DNA of 64,000 nucleotides from Planctomycetaceae bacterium (GTDB taxonomy: Bacteria > Planctomycetota > Planctomycetia > Planctomycetales > Planctomycetaceae), in assembly GCA_041398785.1 (NCBI GenBank), contig JAWKUA010000019.1:96659-160658 (forward strand), in the 5' to 3' direction. Numbering within the stretch: position 1 is the first letter of the stretch; each line of letters begins with the position of its first letter. Below the pieces are notes generated by a model, which had not been told where the DNA came from, did not search any database, and saw only the letters and a list, made by a program, of their open reading frames with translations. Shown here in pieces: positions 45,001 through 54,248 of the stretch. The translations under genes and the position numbers were made by a program.

Positions 45001-47346
45001 GTGACCGGCCTGACTTCAAATTCTTCCCGCCACGCGCTGTCATTCCGCAGGACAGCTTTCGCGGTCGCGATCTGCTGTTTCGCGGTCGTTTCCGTGCCAA
45101 GTGCAAGCGCTCAGCAGAACGAAGACGCGTTTCAGTCGAAAGTGCTTCCGTTTCTCGACCGGTACTGCATCGAATGCCATATGGAGGGCGCCGCGGAGGG
45201 CGGGATTGCTCTGGATGCGTTTCCGAATCAGGCGGCTGCGCTGAGTGCCGGGAAGACGTGGCTGCGCGTCATGGACGCGATTGAAGCCGGCGTGATGCCT
45301 CCCGCCGATTCCGTTCAGCCGGAAATCCAGGAAACGCGGCAGGTGGTCGCCTGGATCGAAACGGATTTTCTGGCCGCTCAATGCAGCGCGAATATCAGTT
45401 CACCGGCGGTGGTGATCCGGCGTCTGAACCGACAGGAATACAACAACACCGTTCGCGACCTTGTCGGAATGGATCTGGATCCGGCCCGCGATTTTCCGCC
45501 GGATGACGTGGGATTCGGGTACGACAACGTCGGTTCCGCGCTCAACATTTCTCCGGTCCATATCGAGAAGTACTTTGACGCAGCCGAACGCGTGATGGAT
45601 GCGGCGATCGTGCTGCCCGACGTCGAACCGTATTCGCCCGCCGAACTGATCGGGCTGAGAACCTATCCTCTGCCCGCTGATGCTGCCGTGGAGTTTGAAC
45701 ACCATCTGGCTCCCGGCCGGTATCTGGCGGACTTTAGTCTGGTACGTGTCGGTATTGCGGAGTCCGTTCCGCCGCCGAAGCTGGTGATTGGTTTCGGCAC
45801 GGATCAGCGAACCGTCGACGCGACTCGCGTGCAGGACGAAACGGTCGTGTACCGCTACTGGCTGACGGTCGCGGAAGGCGACAACCAGGTGTCGGTCGCT
45901 CTGGCTCCCGGCCAGGCCGAAAGTGAGAACTTCGTCGTACCGAAGGAAGTTGCGGCCAACGTCAGCGGAGACCAGCGGTACGGAGGCGATCGGGGGCTGC
46001 ATGTTGATTCGATGGTCGTGCGCGGTCCCGTTCCCACGGAACCCGACGGTCTGCCGGAATCGCATCGGCGGCTCCTGTTCACGATTCCTGATTTCGGTGA
46101 CGAGGCACGGTTGAACTGCGCGAATCAGGTCATCGCACGGTTCGCGGAACGAGCCTTCCGGCGGCCGATCTCGAAGGATGAACTAACCGGGCTGCTCAGC
46201 GTTTTCCGGATGGCTCATGATCGCGGTGAGAGTTTCGAACGCTGCTGCCAGGTAGCTTTGACAGCGGTGCTGGTGTCGGCGCAGTTTCTGTTTCTGGTCG
46301 AACCCGATGACGCTGTCGACGATCGACCGCTGACCGACTACGAACTTGCCAGCCGGCTGTCGTACTTTCTTTGGAGCACGATGCCGGACGAAGCTCTGCT
46401 GAACGACGCGAAAAACGGAACTCTGCGACAACACCTTCCGGAACAGGTCAACCGAATGCTGGCCGACTCCCGGTCGCAGGCGTTCGTCTCCAATTTCACA
46501 GGCCAGTGGCTGCAGCTTCGCCATCTGAACGGTGTGGCTCCCGATCAGGACCTGTTTCCGACATTCAGCGATTCACTTCGCGATTCCATGCGTCAGGAAA
46601 CAGAACGGTTCTTCGCATACGTGCTCCGTGAAAATCGCAGCGTTCTGGAACTTCTGGATTGCGACTACACGTTTATCAACGGGGAACTGGCGCAGCACTA
46701 CGACCTGGCCGACACAGCCGGTGCCGATTTTCAGCAGGTATCGCTTCCCGATGACCGGCGCGGCGGCATTGTGACTCAGGCCAGCATCCTGACGCTGACT
46801 TCCAACCACAACCGCACGTCACCCGTCAAGCGCGGACAGTGGATTCTGCAGCAGCTTCTGGGAACACCTCCGCCGCCACCGCCTCCGGGAGTAATTCCGC
46901 TGGATGAAGGCCAGCAGGCAGCGGAATCGGCTTCGCTTCGTGAACGGCTGGAGCTGCATCGGGCGAATCCGGAATGCGCGTCGTGTCATAGCCAGATGGA
47001 TCCCATGGGCTTCGCATTGGAAAACTTTGACGCCGTCGGTCGCTGGCGCAACACCGACGGTGACTTTGCGATTGATCCTTCCGGTGAGCTGGCCGGGGGG
47101 CGCCGCTTTGACGACGCGGCAGGACTGCGGCAGGTACTCAAAGCAACTGAGACACGGAAATTCACGCGTTGCCTGATCGAGAACCTGCTAACATACGCGC
47201 TGGGCCGGGGTCTGGAGCCCGGTGACTACTGCACGGTGGAATCCATCCGCGAACAGTTGGTTCGCGATGAGTTCTGTTTCCAGACAATCCTGTTCGGTAT
47301 TGTCGCCAGTGACACTTTCCAGAACCGTGGTGTTTCGCAGGAATAG
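45001..47346 (+). CDS. exported DUF1587-DUF1592-DUF1588-DUF1585 cytochrome-like protein
   Basis: The 781 residues begin with a signal peptide ending near SVPSASAQQ (about residue 38). A cytochrome-like domain has CIECHMEG near residue 57. DUF1587 is recognised by VIRRLNRQEYNNTVRDLVG near residue 140, followed by DUF1595/DUF1592 (YELASRLSYFLWSTMPDEAL near residue 450), DUF1588 (LTLTSNHNRTSPVKRGQWIL) and DUF1585 at the C-terminus (ENLLTYALGRGLEPGDYC). A second CxxCH (CASCHSQMDPMGFALENFD) lies in DUF1588. The GTG start has GAGG 7 bases before it. It is paired with the DUF1552 gene downstream. The biochemical role is unknown. Confidence 0.93.
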   Translation: MTGLTSNSSRHALSFRRTAFAVAICCFAVVSVPSASAQQNEDAFQSKVLPFLDRYCIECHMEGAAEGGIALDAFPNQAAALSAGKTWLRVMDAIEAGVMPPADSVQPEIQETRQVVAWIETDFLAAQCSANISSPAVVIRRLNRQEYNNTVRDLVGMDLDPARDFPPDDVGFGYDNVGSALNISPVHIEKYFDAAERVMDAAIVLPDVEPYSPAELIGLRTYPLPADAAVEFEHHLAPGRYLADFSLVRVGIAESVPPPKLVIGFGTDQRTVDATRVQDETVVYRYWLTVAEGDNQVSVALAPGQAESENFVVPKEVAANVSGDQRYGGDRGLHVDSMVVRGPVPTEPDGLPESHRRLLFTIPDFGDEARLNCANQVIARFAERAFRRPISKDELTGLLSVFRMAHDRGESFERCCQVALTAVLVSAQFLFLVEPDDAVDDRPLTDYELASRLSYFLWSTMPDEALLNDAKNGTLRQHLPEQVNRMLADSRSQAFVSNFTGQWLQLRHLNGVAPDQDLFPTFSDSLRDSMRQETERFFAYVLRENRSVLELLDCDYTFINGELAQHYDLADTAGADFQQVSLPDDRRGGIVTQASILTLTSNHNRTSPVKRGQWILQQLLGTPPPPPPPGVIPLDEGQQAAESASLRERLELHRANPECASCHSQMDPMGFALENFDAVGRWRNTDGDFAIDPSGELAGGRRFDDAAGLRQVLKATETRKFTRCLIENLLTYALGRGLEPGDYCTVESIREQLVRDEFCFQTILFGIVASDTFQNRGVSQE

Positions 47347-47526
47347 TGCCGCTGACCACTCGGCGCAGTGACCGTTTCACTGCGATGACTACGCCATCGA
47401 ACGCAATCTTCAACATGGCTTCGCCCTTCTGAGAACGTCTGTTCTGACCAGCGGCACACAACAGCGTTGTGGTGCCACAGTCAGAGTCGCTTCCTGTGGA
47501 ACTGCAGCACAACACGAGACACAACG

Positions 47527-48891
47527 ATGAACACCCCGCATCCCAATCCGCGTTTCCACCGACGTTCCATCCTGCGAGGCATGGGCGCGGCGCTTGCATT
47601 ACCATGGCTGGAATGTCTGCAGCCGACGGTTGCCCGGGCGGCATCCGCGACCGCAGCCGGTCAGCCACCGGTGCGAATGTGCTTCTGGTACGTGCCCAAC
47701 GGCGTCCATTTGCCGACATGGTTCCCCGAACACGCCGGTGTCCTGACGGACCTGCCGGAGACGCTGCGGCCATTGTCCTTCGCGCGGGATTACCTGAACT
47801 GCTTTCACGGGCTGACACATAACACCGCGATGACAAACGGCGACGACGAAGGCTGCGGACACGGCCAGGGATCCGCCAGTTTTCTGACAGGAGCTCAGGC
47901 GTTCCGCACTCAGGATGACGTGAAGGTCGGAATCTCCGTCGATCAGCTCTACGCTCACCATGTCGGCAGCGCGACGCGATTTCCCAGCCTGGAACTCGGC
48001 TGCGAATCACCGCGTTCCGGCAATGCGTTCGGCTACAGCGGTACTTACAAGACTCACATTTCCTGGCGCACGGCAACGTCGCCGGCTCCTTACGAAATGA
48101 ATCCGAAGCTGGTGTTCGACCGGCTGTTTACCGAAGGCAGCAGCAAGCTCACGCAGTCGACGGTCGCCGAACGCGATTTCTATCGCAAGAGCATTCTGGA
48201 CTACGTCATCGACGACGCGAATCGGGTCCGAACTCAAGTCAGCCGCCCGGACCAGCGAAAACTGGATCAGTATTTGACGGGAGTCCGCGAAGTTGAACGG
48301 CGAATCCAGAATTCCGCCGTCAGCGCCGACATCTCCGGGACGGATTTCGCCCGGCCGGCAGGTATTCCGGAAGACTTCGACGAACACCTGCGACTGATGT
48401 GCGACCTGATGGTGCTGGCATTCGAAACGGACAGCACTCGCGCATCGACTTTCATGGTCACCAAGGAAGCCACCGATCGAAACTACCCGTGGCTGGGCTT
48501 CACCGACGGACACCACGAGCTTTCTCACCACGGCAACGAAGACGACAAGAACGCCAAGCTGCGCGAAATCGACCGGTACCACATTTCGATTCTGGCGTAC
48601 ATGATCGAAAAGATGATGACTGTCGAAGAGGCGAACGGAACAACGCTGCTGGACAATTCGATGGTCCTTTACGGCAGTGGCATCAGCGACGGTGACCGGC
48701 ACGATCACATCAATCTGCCGGTCATTACACTCGGTCGGGGAGGCGGCACGTTCCGGACCGGTCAGCATCTGCAGTGCCGCGCGGAGACACCGATGTCGAA
48801 CCTGCTGCTGGCAATGCTGCAGCAGGCCGGAGTTGCAGTGGATCGCTTCGGTGACAGCACCGAAACACTGCCGGGGCTGCTGACGACGTAA
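47527..48891 (+). CDS. Tat-exported DUF1552 protein
   Basis: The 454 residues begin with a twin-arginine signal (HRRSILRGMGAALALPWLE). DUF1552 features follow: MCFWYVPNGVHLPTWFPE, GHGQGSASFLTGAQAF, PSLELGCESPRSG and VLYGSGISDGDRHDHINLPV. DUF1552 proteins are the standard partners of DUF1592-type cytochrome-like proteins in planctomycetes, parallel to the DUF1501 and DUF1549/1553 partnership. The frame opens 20 codons earlier, but the Tat signal places the start here. The spacer to the upstream gene is 180 bases. The function is unknown. Confidence 0.92.
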   Translation: MNTPHPNPRFHRRSILRGMGAALALPWLECLQPTVARAASATAAGQPPVRMCFWYVPNGVHLPTWFPEHAGVLTDLPETLRPLSFARDYLNCFHGLTHNTAMTNGDDEGCGHGQGSASFLTGAQAFRTQDDVKVGISVDQLYAHHVGSATRFPSLELGCESPRSGNAFGYSGTYKTHISWRTATSPAPYEMNPKLVFDRLFTEGSSKLTQSTVAERDFYRKSILDYVIDDANRVRTQVSRPDQRKLDQYLTGVREVERRIQNSAVSADISGTDFARPAGIPEDFDEHLRLMCDLMVLAFETDSTRASTFMVTKEATDRNYPWLGFTDGHHELSHHGNEDDKNAKLREIDRYHISILAYMIEKMMTVEEANGTTLLDNSMVLYGSGISDGDRHDHINLPVITLGRGGGTFRTGQHLQCRAETPMSNLLLAMLQQAGVAVDRFGDSTETLPGLLTT

Positions 48892-49072
48892 ATCGCCCGA
48901 CGCGACGGTTTTCGTGACTGCCTGGCTGCACGACGTTTCCATTCCGCCGATGTGGGATGTCAACGCACGGTCGCTGCAGCTCAGCCGTTGACTCATCAGT
49001 CCAGTCGGCGGGCTTTTCATCGATGACGGCTGCAATCTGTTTCCCGATCACTGCCTGACGGCGGTTTCGCTC

Positions 49073-51249
49073 ATGAACATCTTTGCTTCGCGAACAACTG
49101 CGTCAGTGATTTTCGCACGCTGACGATCGCAGCGTTCAGTTGCCTGACAACGTTTCGCGTATCGGCGGAACAGCCACCGGCGACGTCGTCGTTCGGACAG
49201 CTCAGCGCCGGACTGCAGGATGACGACCTGGCAGTTCGACGGCAGGCAGCGATCGACAGTCGATCTGCCGACACCGATATTCAGAAACAACTGCTTCCAC
49301 TGTTGAGCGAACTGCTGGTCAGCGAAAAGGACGGCCAGGTTCGTCTGGCCGTATTCGACACAGTTACCGACATGGGACCGGCGGCCGCAGACGCCGTTCC
49401 CGCGCTGGTTCACACGCTTTCCACGGACTACGGGGGCAAGAAGAACGAGGAATTGCACCAGGATTATCGCGCGGCTCTGGCGCTGGCGGCGATCGGTGAA
49501 CCGGCGGTCAACGGACTTCGGGAGTTACTGACTTCTGAAGCCGACAACGTCCGCGCGGAAGCGGCGATGGCTCTGGGCCGCATCGGTCCTCCGGCGGCCG
49601 CGGCGGTTGCGGATCTGATCCGAGCACTCGCCGACAGTGAAGACCGCGTTCGGCAGGAAGCGTCTCAGGCTCTGGGAAAGATCGGTGATGCAGCAGTCGC
49701 TGAACTGACGGCGGTGTCGACACACGCAGACTCGGCGGTACGCGCGGCGGCAATGACTTCCATCGGGATCACGGCGACATCGGACAAACATGCGATCGAT
49801 GCAGTTCTGAAGGCTGCTGACGATTCCGAGCCTGTCGTGCGCAGTGCGGCGATTACGGCTGCCGGACAATTGAAGCTTCCAGACGACGTTCGAAAGCCGC
49901 TGTTCCTGGAAAATCTCAGACATCCTGCTGAAACCGTCCGTCTTGCTGTTGTCAACATACTTGTGGATGACCGGTCGCTGCTGGACGAACTGCGGCCGGA
50001 ACTCACGGAACTTCTGGCCGATGACGACGACGGGGTCACGTGGCATGCCGCGTTTCTGATTCAGCGACTCGGTCCGGAATCCGCTTCGACGCTCATCGAA
50101 GCGCTGCGACGGAAGGAATGTCGAATCGACCAGATCGGCCGCGCGCTGGCGATGATCGGTCGGCCGACCGTCGATCCGCTTCTTGCGTCGTTCAACGATG
50201 CGGATCCGCGAGTGAAGCAGGGAGCGGCACTGGCACTCGGTCAGGTTCTGCCGCTGGCGCCTGAGACTGTGCAGACGCTGGCCGCAGGACTCAGTGACTC
50301 GGATCGTGACGTTCAGGCCGCGTGTCTGACAGCGATCGGGTATCTGGGACCTCGTGCGCGCGAAGCTGTGCCGGCCGTGCGTGAAAAGCTGCGGGACGAA
50401 TCGCCGTTGATTCGCGAACAGGCCATTGGAATTCTGTTCGAATCGGCCGTTCGCGACGCGTCGCTGATGGACGATCTGAGCGGAATGCTGGACGACGACG
50501 ATCCGCGCGTGCAGCGTCGAGCCATCGACGCCATACGTTCAGCCGGCCCGCTGGGACGTCGGGCTCTGCCGGCCGTTGTCGAAAAGCTACGAAGTGCGGA
50601 CGGCAGCGTTCGAATTGCCGCGGCGGAAATGATCGGCAGCCACGGTCGAGCCGCGGAAGAAGCCGTTCCGGCGCTGACGTCGCTGCTGGACAGTCAGGAT
50701 CCGCAACTTCGAATCGTCGTGACTCAGACGCTAAGCGAACTCGGCCCGGCGGCGCGCCCGGCGTTTGAAAAACTTACCAAACTGATCGACGACAAAGATG
50801 TTGAAGTCCGTGCCGCCGTCATCCGGACGATCGGAAACCTGGATCTGGAACCGGCGCAGGTGCGGTCTTACCTGGCGGCCGCCCTGCACGACAGTGAATC
50901 CGACGTTCGCCGCCAGGCGTCTCGAGGAATTCAGCGTTTTGGCCGTCGCGGCAACATCTTTCTTCCCGACATCATCCTGCTGGCGGCAGACTCCGAACAA
51001 AGCCGCTTCCTGAATCGGGCGCTGGAACGTTATGAGACCTACGACGTGGAACCGCAGACAGTCACTGAGTTGCGGCAGCAGCTCGATCATGAGCACGACG
51101 CCGTACGGCTGCTGGCGATCCGATTTCTGGGCATTGCAGGATCTGTCGCCGAAGCTGCTGTGCCGCAACTGGAAACTCTGGCCCACGACGACAACGAAGA
51201 AATCCGAATGGAAGTGACGACCGCGCTCGCGAAGATTCACTCACGCTGA
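49073..51249 (+). pseudogene. exported HEAT-repeat protein, 5' end frameshifted
   Basis: An uninterrupted frame (starting at a TTG at 49303) gives 648 residues of tandem HEAT repeats, such as VRAEAAMALGRIGPPAAAAV and VRAAVIRTIGNLDLEPAQVR. The same frame stays open back to 49027 with HEAT-like sequence (LQDDDLAVRRQAAID) and the end of a signal peptide (TLTIAAFSCLTTFRVSAEQ), but it has no start codon there. A signal-peptide start, MNIFASRTTASVIF, exists at 49073 in another frame. A single missing T in the TTTT run at 49110-49113 would join the two into one normal exported protein of about 725 residues. Either the gene is frameshifted, slips at the T-run, or the base is an assembly error. Confidence 0.75.
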
Positions 51250-51569
51250 TCCAGGGCACACCGTTAAACACCCTCCATCGCTTTACCTTAACCCGGATTT
51301 TTCTCGCGGGAAGGATTTCCTGACGTAACGCGTCCGGGAGACGGTGGTCGTTTCGAGTCGGCGAAATGCACGCTGTACGGCGGGACTCCGATCCGGCTGC
51401 GGCATTTCGACGGGATCGGAGTCCCATCGTACAAACCCGTGAATAATCCGGGTTAACGGCGTGCACGTTCTCCGCGCGCGGCAGGCGAGTTACGCAGCCA
51501 CGCTCCCCCGCGTCAGCGCGACCAAGCGCCGATTCAACGGCCACCGCTCCGCTATACCGGGAGTCGTCG
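51250..51569. other. convergent intergenic region with element copy A
   Basis: The spacer between the HEAT gene and the minus-strand DUF1501 gene holds the 169-bp inverted-repeat element at 51288-51456 and nothing else recognised. Confidence 0.6.
51288..51456. mobile_element. 169-bp MITE-like element, copy A
   Basis: Its ends are imperfect inverted repeats: TTAACCCGGATTTTTCTCGC at the left and, reverse-complemented, TTAACCCGGATTATTCACGG at the right. An inner inverted repeat pairs TGTACGGCGGGACTCCGATC (starting about 51374) with GATCGGAGTCCCATCGTACA (about 51414-51433). No gene is inside. The element aligns without gaps, in opposite orientation, to 59933-60101. Target-site duplications are not clear. 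Confidence 0.8.
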
Positions 51570-53693
51570 TCAGACTGTGACCTTGTCGTTCACTTCTTTG
51601 CCGACAAACGACAATTTCACATCGCGCACGCGCAGCCAGGCGAATTCGCCGGGGCGGACGGTGACGGTGGCGTCGGAATTCTGCGAAATCTGGATCGCGA
51701 TTCCCATTCCTGCACCGAAGGAAAAATTTCCGCCGGCCTGAGGATTCACGAATGTCTTCGAAATTTCGATGTCCTGCCACGCGTCGTCCGTTTCCGGAAG
51801 CACTGGAACGATTTCGACAGACGCCAAAGTTCTGCGTTCACTGGTGCGTTTGGCGATATCGTTGAATTGGAAGAACGTGATTTCGCAGCGGCAGTGGCGA
51901 AGAAACACGGCGTCGAAGAAACCCGGCGACGATGCATCCGGCCGAACAGACACCTGCAGGCGATAGGTTCCGGCAAACGGGCTTCGGACTTCCTGGGCGA
52001 CAAATGCCTGTCCGGTTCCCGCAAGTTCCAGTGGCGTACCCGTCGAATTTCGATTTGCGATGCCCAGCGCCGCGTGAGTCTCGCCAGAAGACTTGCCGGG
52101 CACCAATGTGAATCCAAGCGGTGTACCTTCATCGAGCATCGGACCCGCTCGCCAGCCCTTGGGACGGCTTGCCGCGGTGACGGGCTGCACCGGGTCATCG
52201 CCGGTAAAGTCGGTTTGCAGCAAATGGCGTTCGGGGTCGTAATCGGGAACTCTCAGCACGCTGCCGCCGGAAACCGCGCGAGCCGTCGACGCGGGAGCGT
52301 CTCCCAGCAGTTTCCACAGAGGTTCGCCGTCGGTCAGCCGGTGTTCGCGCCCAAGCCGGTCCGGAAACGTCGACTGGTAATCCATTCCCAGCAGATGAAA
52401 CATCGATGCCGTCAGGTCACCGGGCTCAACACGATTCGTTTCCGGATAGGCACCGTCTCGATCGCTGGAACCGTAAACCTGACCGCCGCTGATCCCGGCA
52501 CCGGCCAGCACGCAACTGAACACCGCTCCCCAGTGATCGCGCCCGCCGTTGGCGTTGATCTTCGGCGTGCGACCGAACTCACCGATCGCCACGACCAGCG
52601 TTTCGTCCAGCAGCCCCCGCTGGTCAAGATCGCGAATCAGTGCCGAGAAACCAACGTCAAACATCGGGCACAGGACGTCCTCGACTCGGTCAGCGTTCTG
52701 CGCGTGAGTGTCCCACAACGGATTGTCGACGGCGTTGTCACCCGGTTCCCGCGGCCACTGGACATGAACCAGGCGAACTCCCGCTTCCACCAGTCGACGA
52801 GCCAGCAGCACACACTGACCCCACCGATTGCGACCGTAGCGATTTCGAACGTCGTCCGGTTCGTCACCGACATTGAAAGCGGATCGGGCACTGCCGGACG
52901 TCAGCAGATCAAACGCCTGCTGCTGGTACTGGTCGTAGACCTGAATGGAATGATCAGAGCGATCAAAGCGGGCATTCAACTGGGCGAGAAGATCCTGCCG
53001 CAGATGCATTCTTGGCCGCGTGACATCGGTCGTCTTCAGACTTTCGATTTCATACCGCCCGGCCGAAGGATCGCCGATGAACAGTTCCGGATTCCACTGC
53101 GATCCCATGAACCCGGCGGTCTGGCCGGCGGGAGTCACATTTTCGTTCAGCCGGCAGACGTCGGGAAGCCAGACGGTACTGAGAGCCGGAATGCGGTCGG
53201 CGGGCTTCAGCCGCTTCACGATCGAACCGAAGTACGGCCAGTCCGTTTCGCTGATGACGCGTGCGTTCGGGCCGCGGTACCTGGATCCCGTCAAGACCCA
53301 CGCACCGCTGGAGGAATGAACGTTGTCGTCCGTGGCCACCGATCGAATCACGGCCAGTTTGTCAGCGATCGCTGCCGTGCGGGGCAGCAATTCGCAGAAC
53401 TGAATGCCGGGAATGTTTGTGCTGATCGGCTTGAACGGTCCGCGAATGCCCTCCGGGGCCTCCGGCTTGGGGTCAAACGTTTCGTGCTGCGGCGGGCCGC
53501 CGGCGAGATACAGAAAGATGATGTTCTTCGCTTTTCCGAACGACGGTCCGGCATCGCGGACTCCCCCTGCCGATTGCGACTGAAGCAGGGAAGCCAGCGT
53601 CAGCCCCGGGACCGCCAGTGATCCCGATCGGATCGCCCGGCGTCGGGACATCTGCTGACAAGGAGCCGGATACGGGGATTCAGAGCGAGTCAT
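51570..53693 (-). CDS. DUF1501 protein with beta-rich C-terminal extension
   Basis: The 707 residues start at ATG 53693 with GAGG 5 bases upstream; the frame opens 21 codons earlier. A twin-arginine-like signal (MSRRRAIRSGSLAVPG) begins near residue 15. The DUF1501 core covers about residues 45-460 (FLYLAGGPPQHETFDPKP, NVHSSSGAWVLTGSRY, DETLVVAIGEFGRTPKIN). The last 230 residues, absent from the two other DUF1501 proteins here, are beta-rich (AGTYRLQVSVRPDASSPGFF, DDAWQDIEISKTFVNPQAGG) and look like a carbohydrate-binding jelly roll. No cytochrome-like partner gene is adjacent. Confidence 0.9.
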   Translation of the reverse strand: MTRSESPYPAPCQQMSRRRAIRSGSLAVPGLTLASLLQSQSAGGVRDAGPSFGKAKNIIFLYLAGGPPQHETFDPKPEAPEGIRGPFKPISTNIPGIQFCELLPRTAAIADKLAVIRSVATDDNVHSSSGAWVLTGSRYRGPNARVISETDWPYFGSIVKRLKPADRIPALSTVWLPDVCRLNENVTPAGQTAGFMGSQWNPELFIGDPSAGRYEIESLKTTDVTRPRMHLRQDLLAQLNARFDRSDHSIQVYDQYQQQAFDLLTSGSARSAFNVGDEPDDVRNRYGRNRWGQCVLLARRLVEAGVRLVHVQWPREPGDNAVDNPLWDTHAQNADRVEDVLCPMFDVGFSALIRDLDQRGLLDETLVVAIGEFGRTPKINANGGRDHWGAVFSCVLAGAGISGGQVYGSSDRDGAYPETNRVEPGDLTASMFHLLGMDYQSTFPDRLGREHRLTDGEPLWKLLGDAPASTARAVSGGSVLRVPDYDPERHLLQTDFTGDDPVQPVTAASRPKGWRAGPMLDEGTPLGFTLVPGKSSGETHAALGIANRNSTGTPLELAGTGQAFVAQEVRSPFAGTYRLQVSVRPDASSPGFFDAVFLRHCRCEITFFQFNDIAKRTSERRTLASVEIVPVLPETDDAWQDIEISKTFVNPQAGGNFSFGAGMGIAIQISQNSDATVTVRPGEFAWLRVRDVKLSFVGKEVNDKVTV

Positions 53694-54248
53694 GGGAACC
53701 TCACGCTGGACGAGATGAGCCGGAACGGGAACCGATCCATGGTATCCAAATCCCATGCCCGGCGCTAAGAACCCCTAACAAAACCTGCGAGAGCCGCGAC
53801 GTTTGTGGTTGGGTTTCAGGCAAGAAGTGAGAAGGAGACGGGACATCCCGTCGACGCCGAGCGCCGCCGCCTGAGACGCAACCACAAACGTCCCGAAGGG
53901 TTGCGACGACAGCAGCCGATCTGCGGCGTCATCACTCCTCGACGACATTTGTCGCCTCGTCATTCTTCCTTGCATCTCGACTACTGTCGTCACAACGCGG
54001 CCTCGGAGGTTTTGTTACGGGTTCTAAGTATCGATCATGTCACGAAGGCTCGAAGGTTCAGGTTTGCCGCACTGTTCGAACGGGTCTCAGGCTCGCGAAC
54101 GATGCGGCATTTACCTTACGGCCCTGTGCCGGCGTGACGCTGCGGATTCACTGCGTTGCTACACTCTGACGCCGGACGCCGGGCCGGAGTCTGCGGGCGG
54201 TACGGCGGGACTGGCGAATTCCGCGGCAATCCGCTATTCGTCGATCTC
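53694..54248. other. divergent intergenic region with a 264-bp inverted-repeat element
   Basis: It lies between the DUF1501 gene (minus) and the MMPL transporter gene (plus). Apart from the element at 53765-54028, no gene is supported. The transporter frame is open back to 54156 but has no family sequence before 54249. Confidence 0.6.
53765..54028. mobile_element. 264-bp MITE-like element with terminal inverted repeats
   Basis: The left end reads CTAAGAACCCCTAACAAAAC and the right end, reverse-complemented, CTTAGAACCCGTAACAAAAC; similarity runs about 33 bases inward to GCCGCG. A second, inner inverted repeat pairs GTTTGTGGTTGGGTTTCAGG (about 53801-53820) with CCTGAGACGCAACCACAAAC (about 53870-53889). 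No protein is encoded. This looks like a non-autonomous transposable element. Only one copy is in the window. Confidence 0.75.

Noticed and set aside
51867..53621. Plus-strand frame of 584 codons across the DUF1501 gene
   Set aside because: It mirrors a gene with clear family motifs and a ribosome binding site on the minus strand; its product has no recognisable domain.
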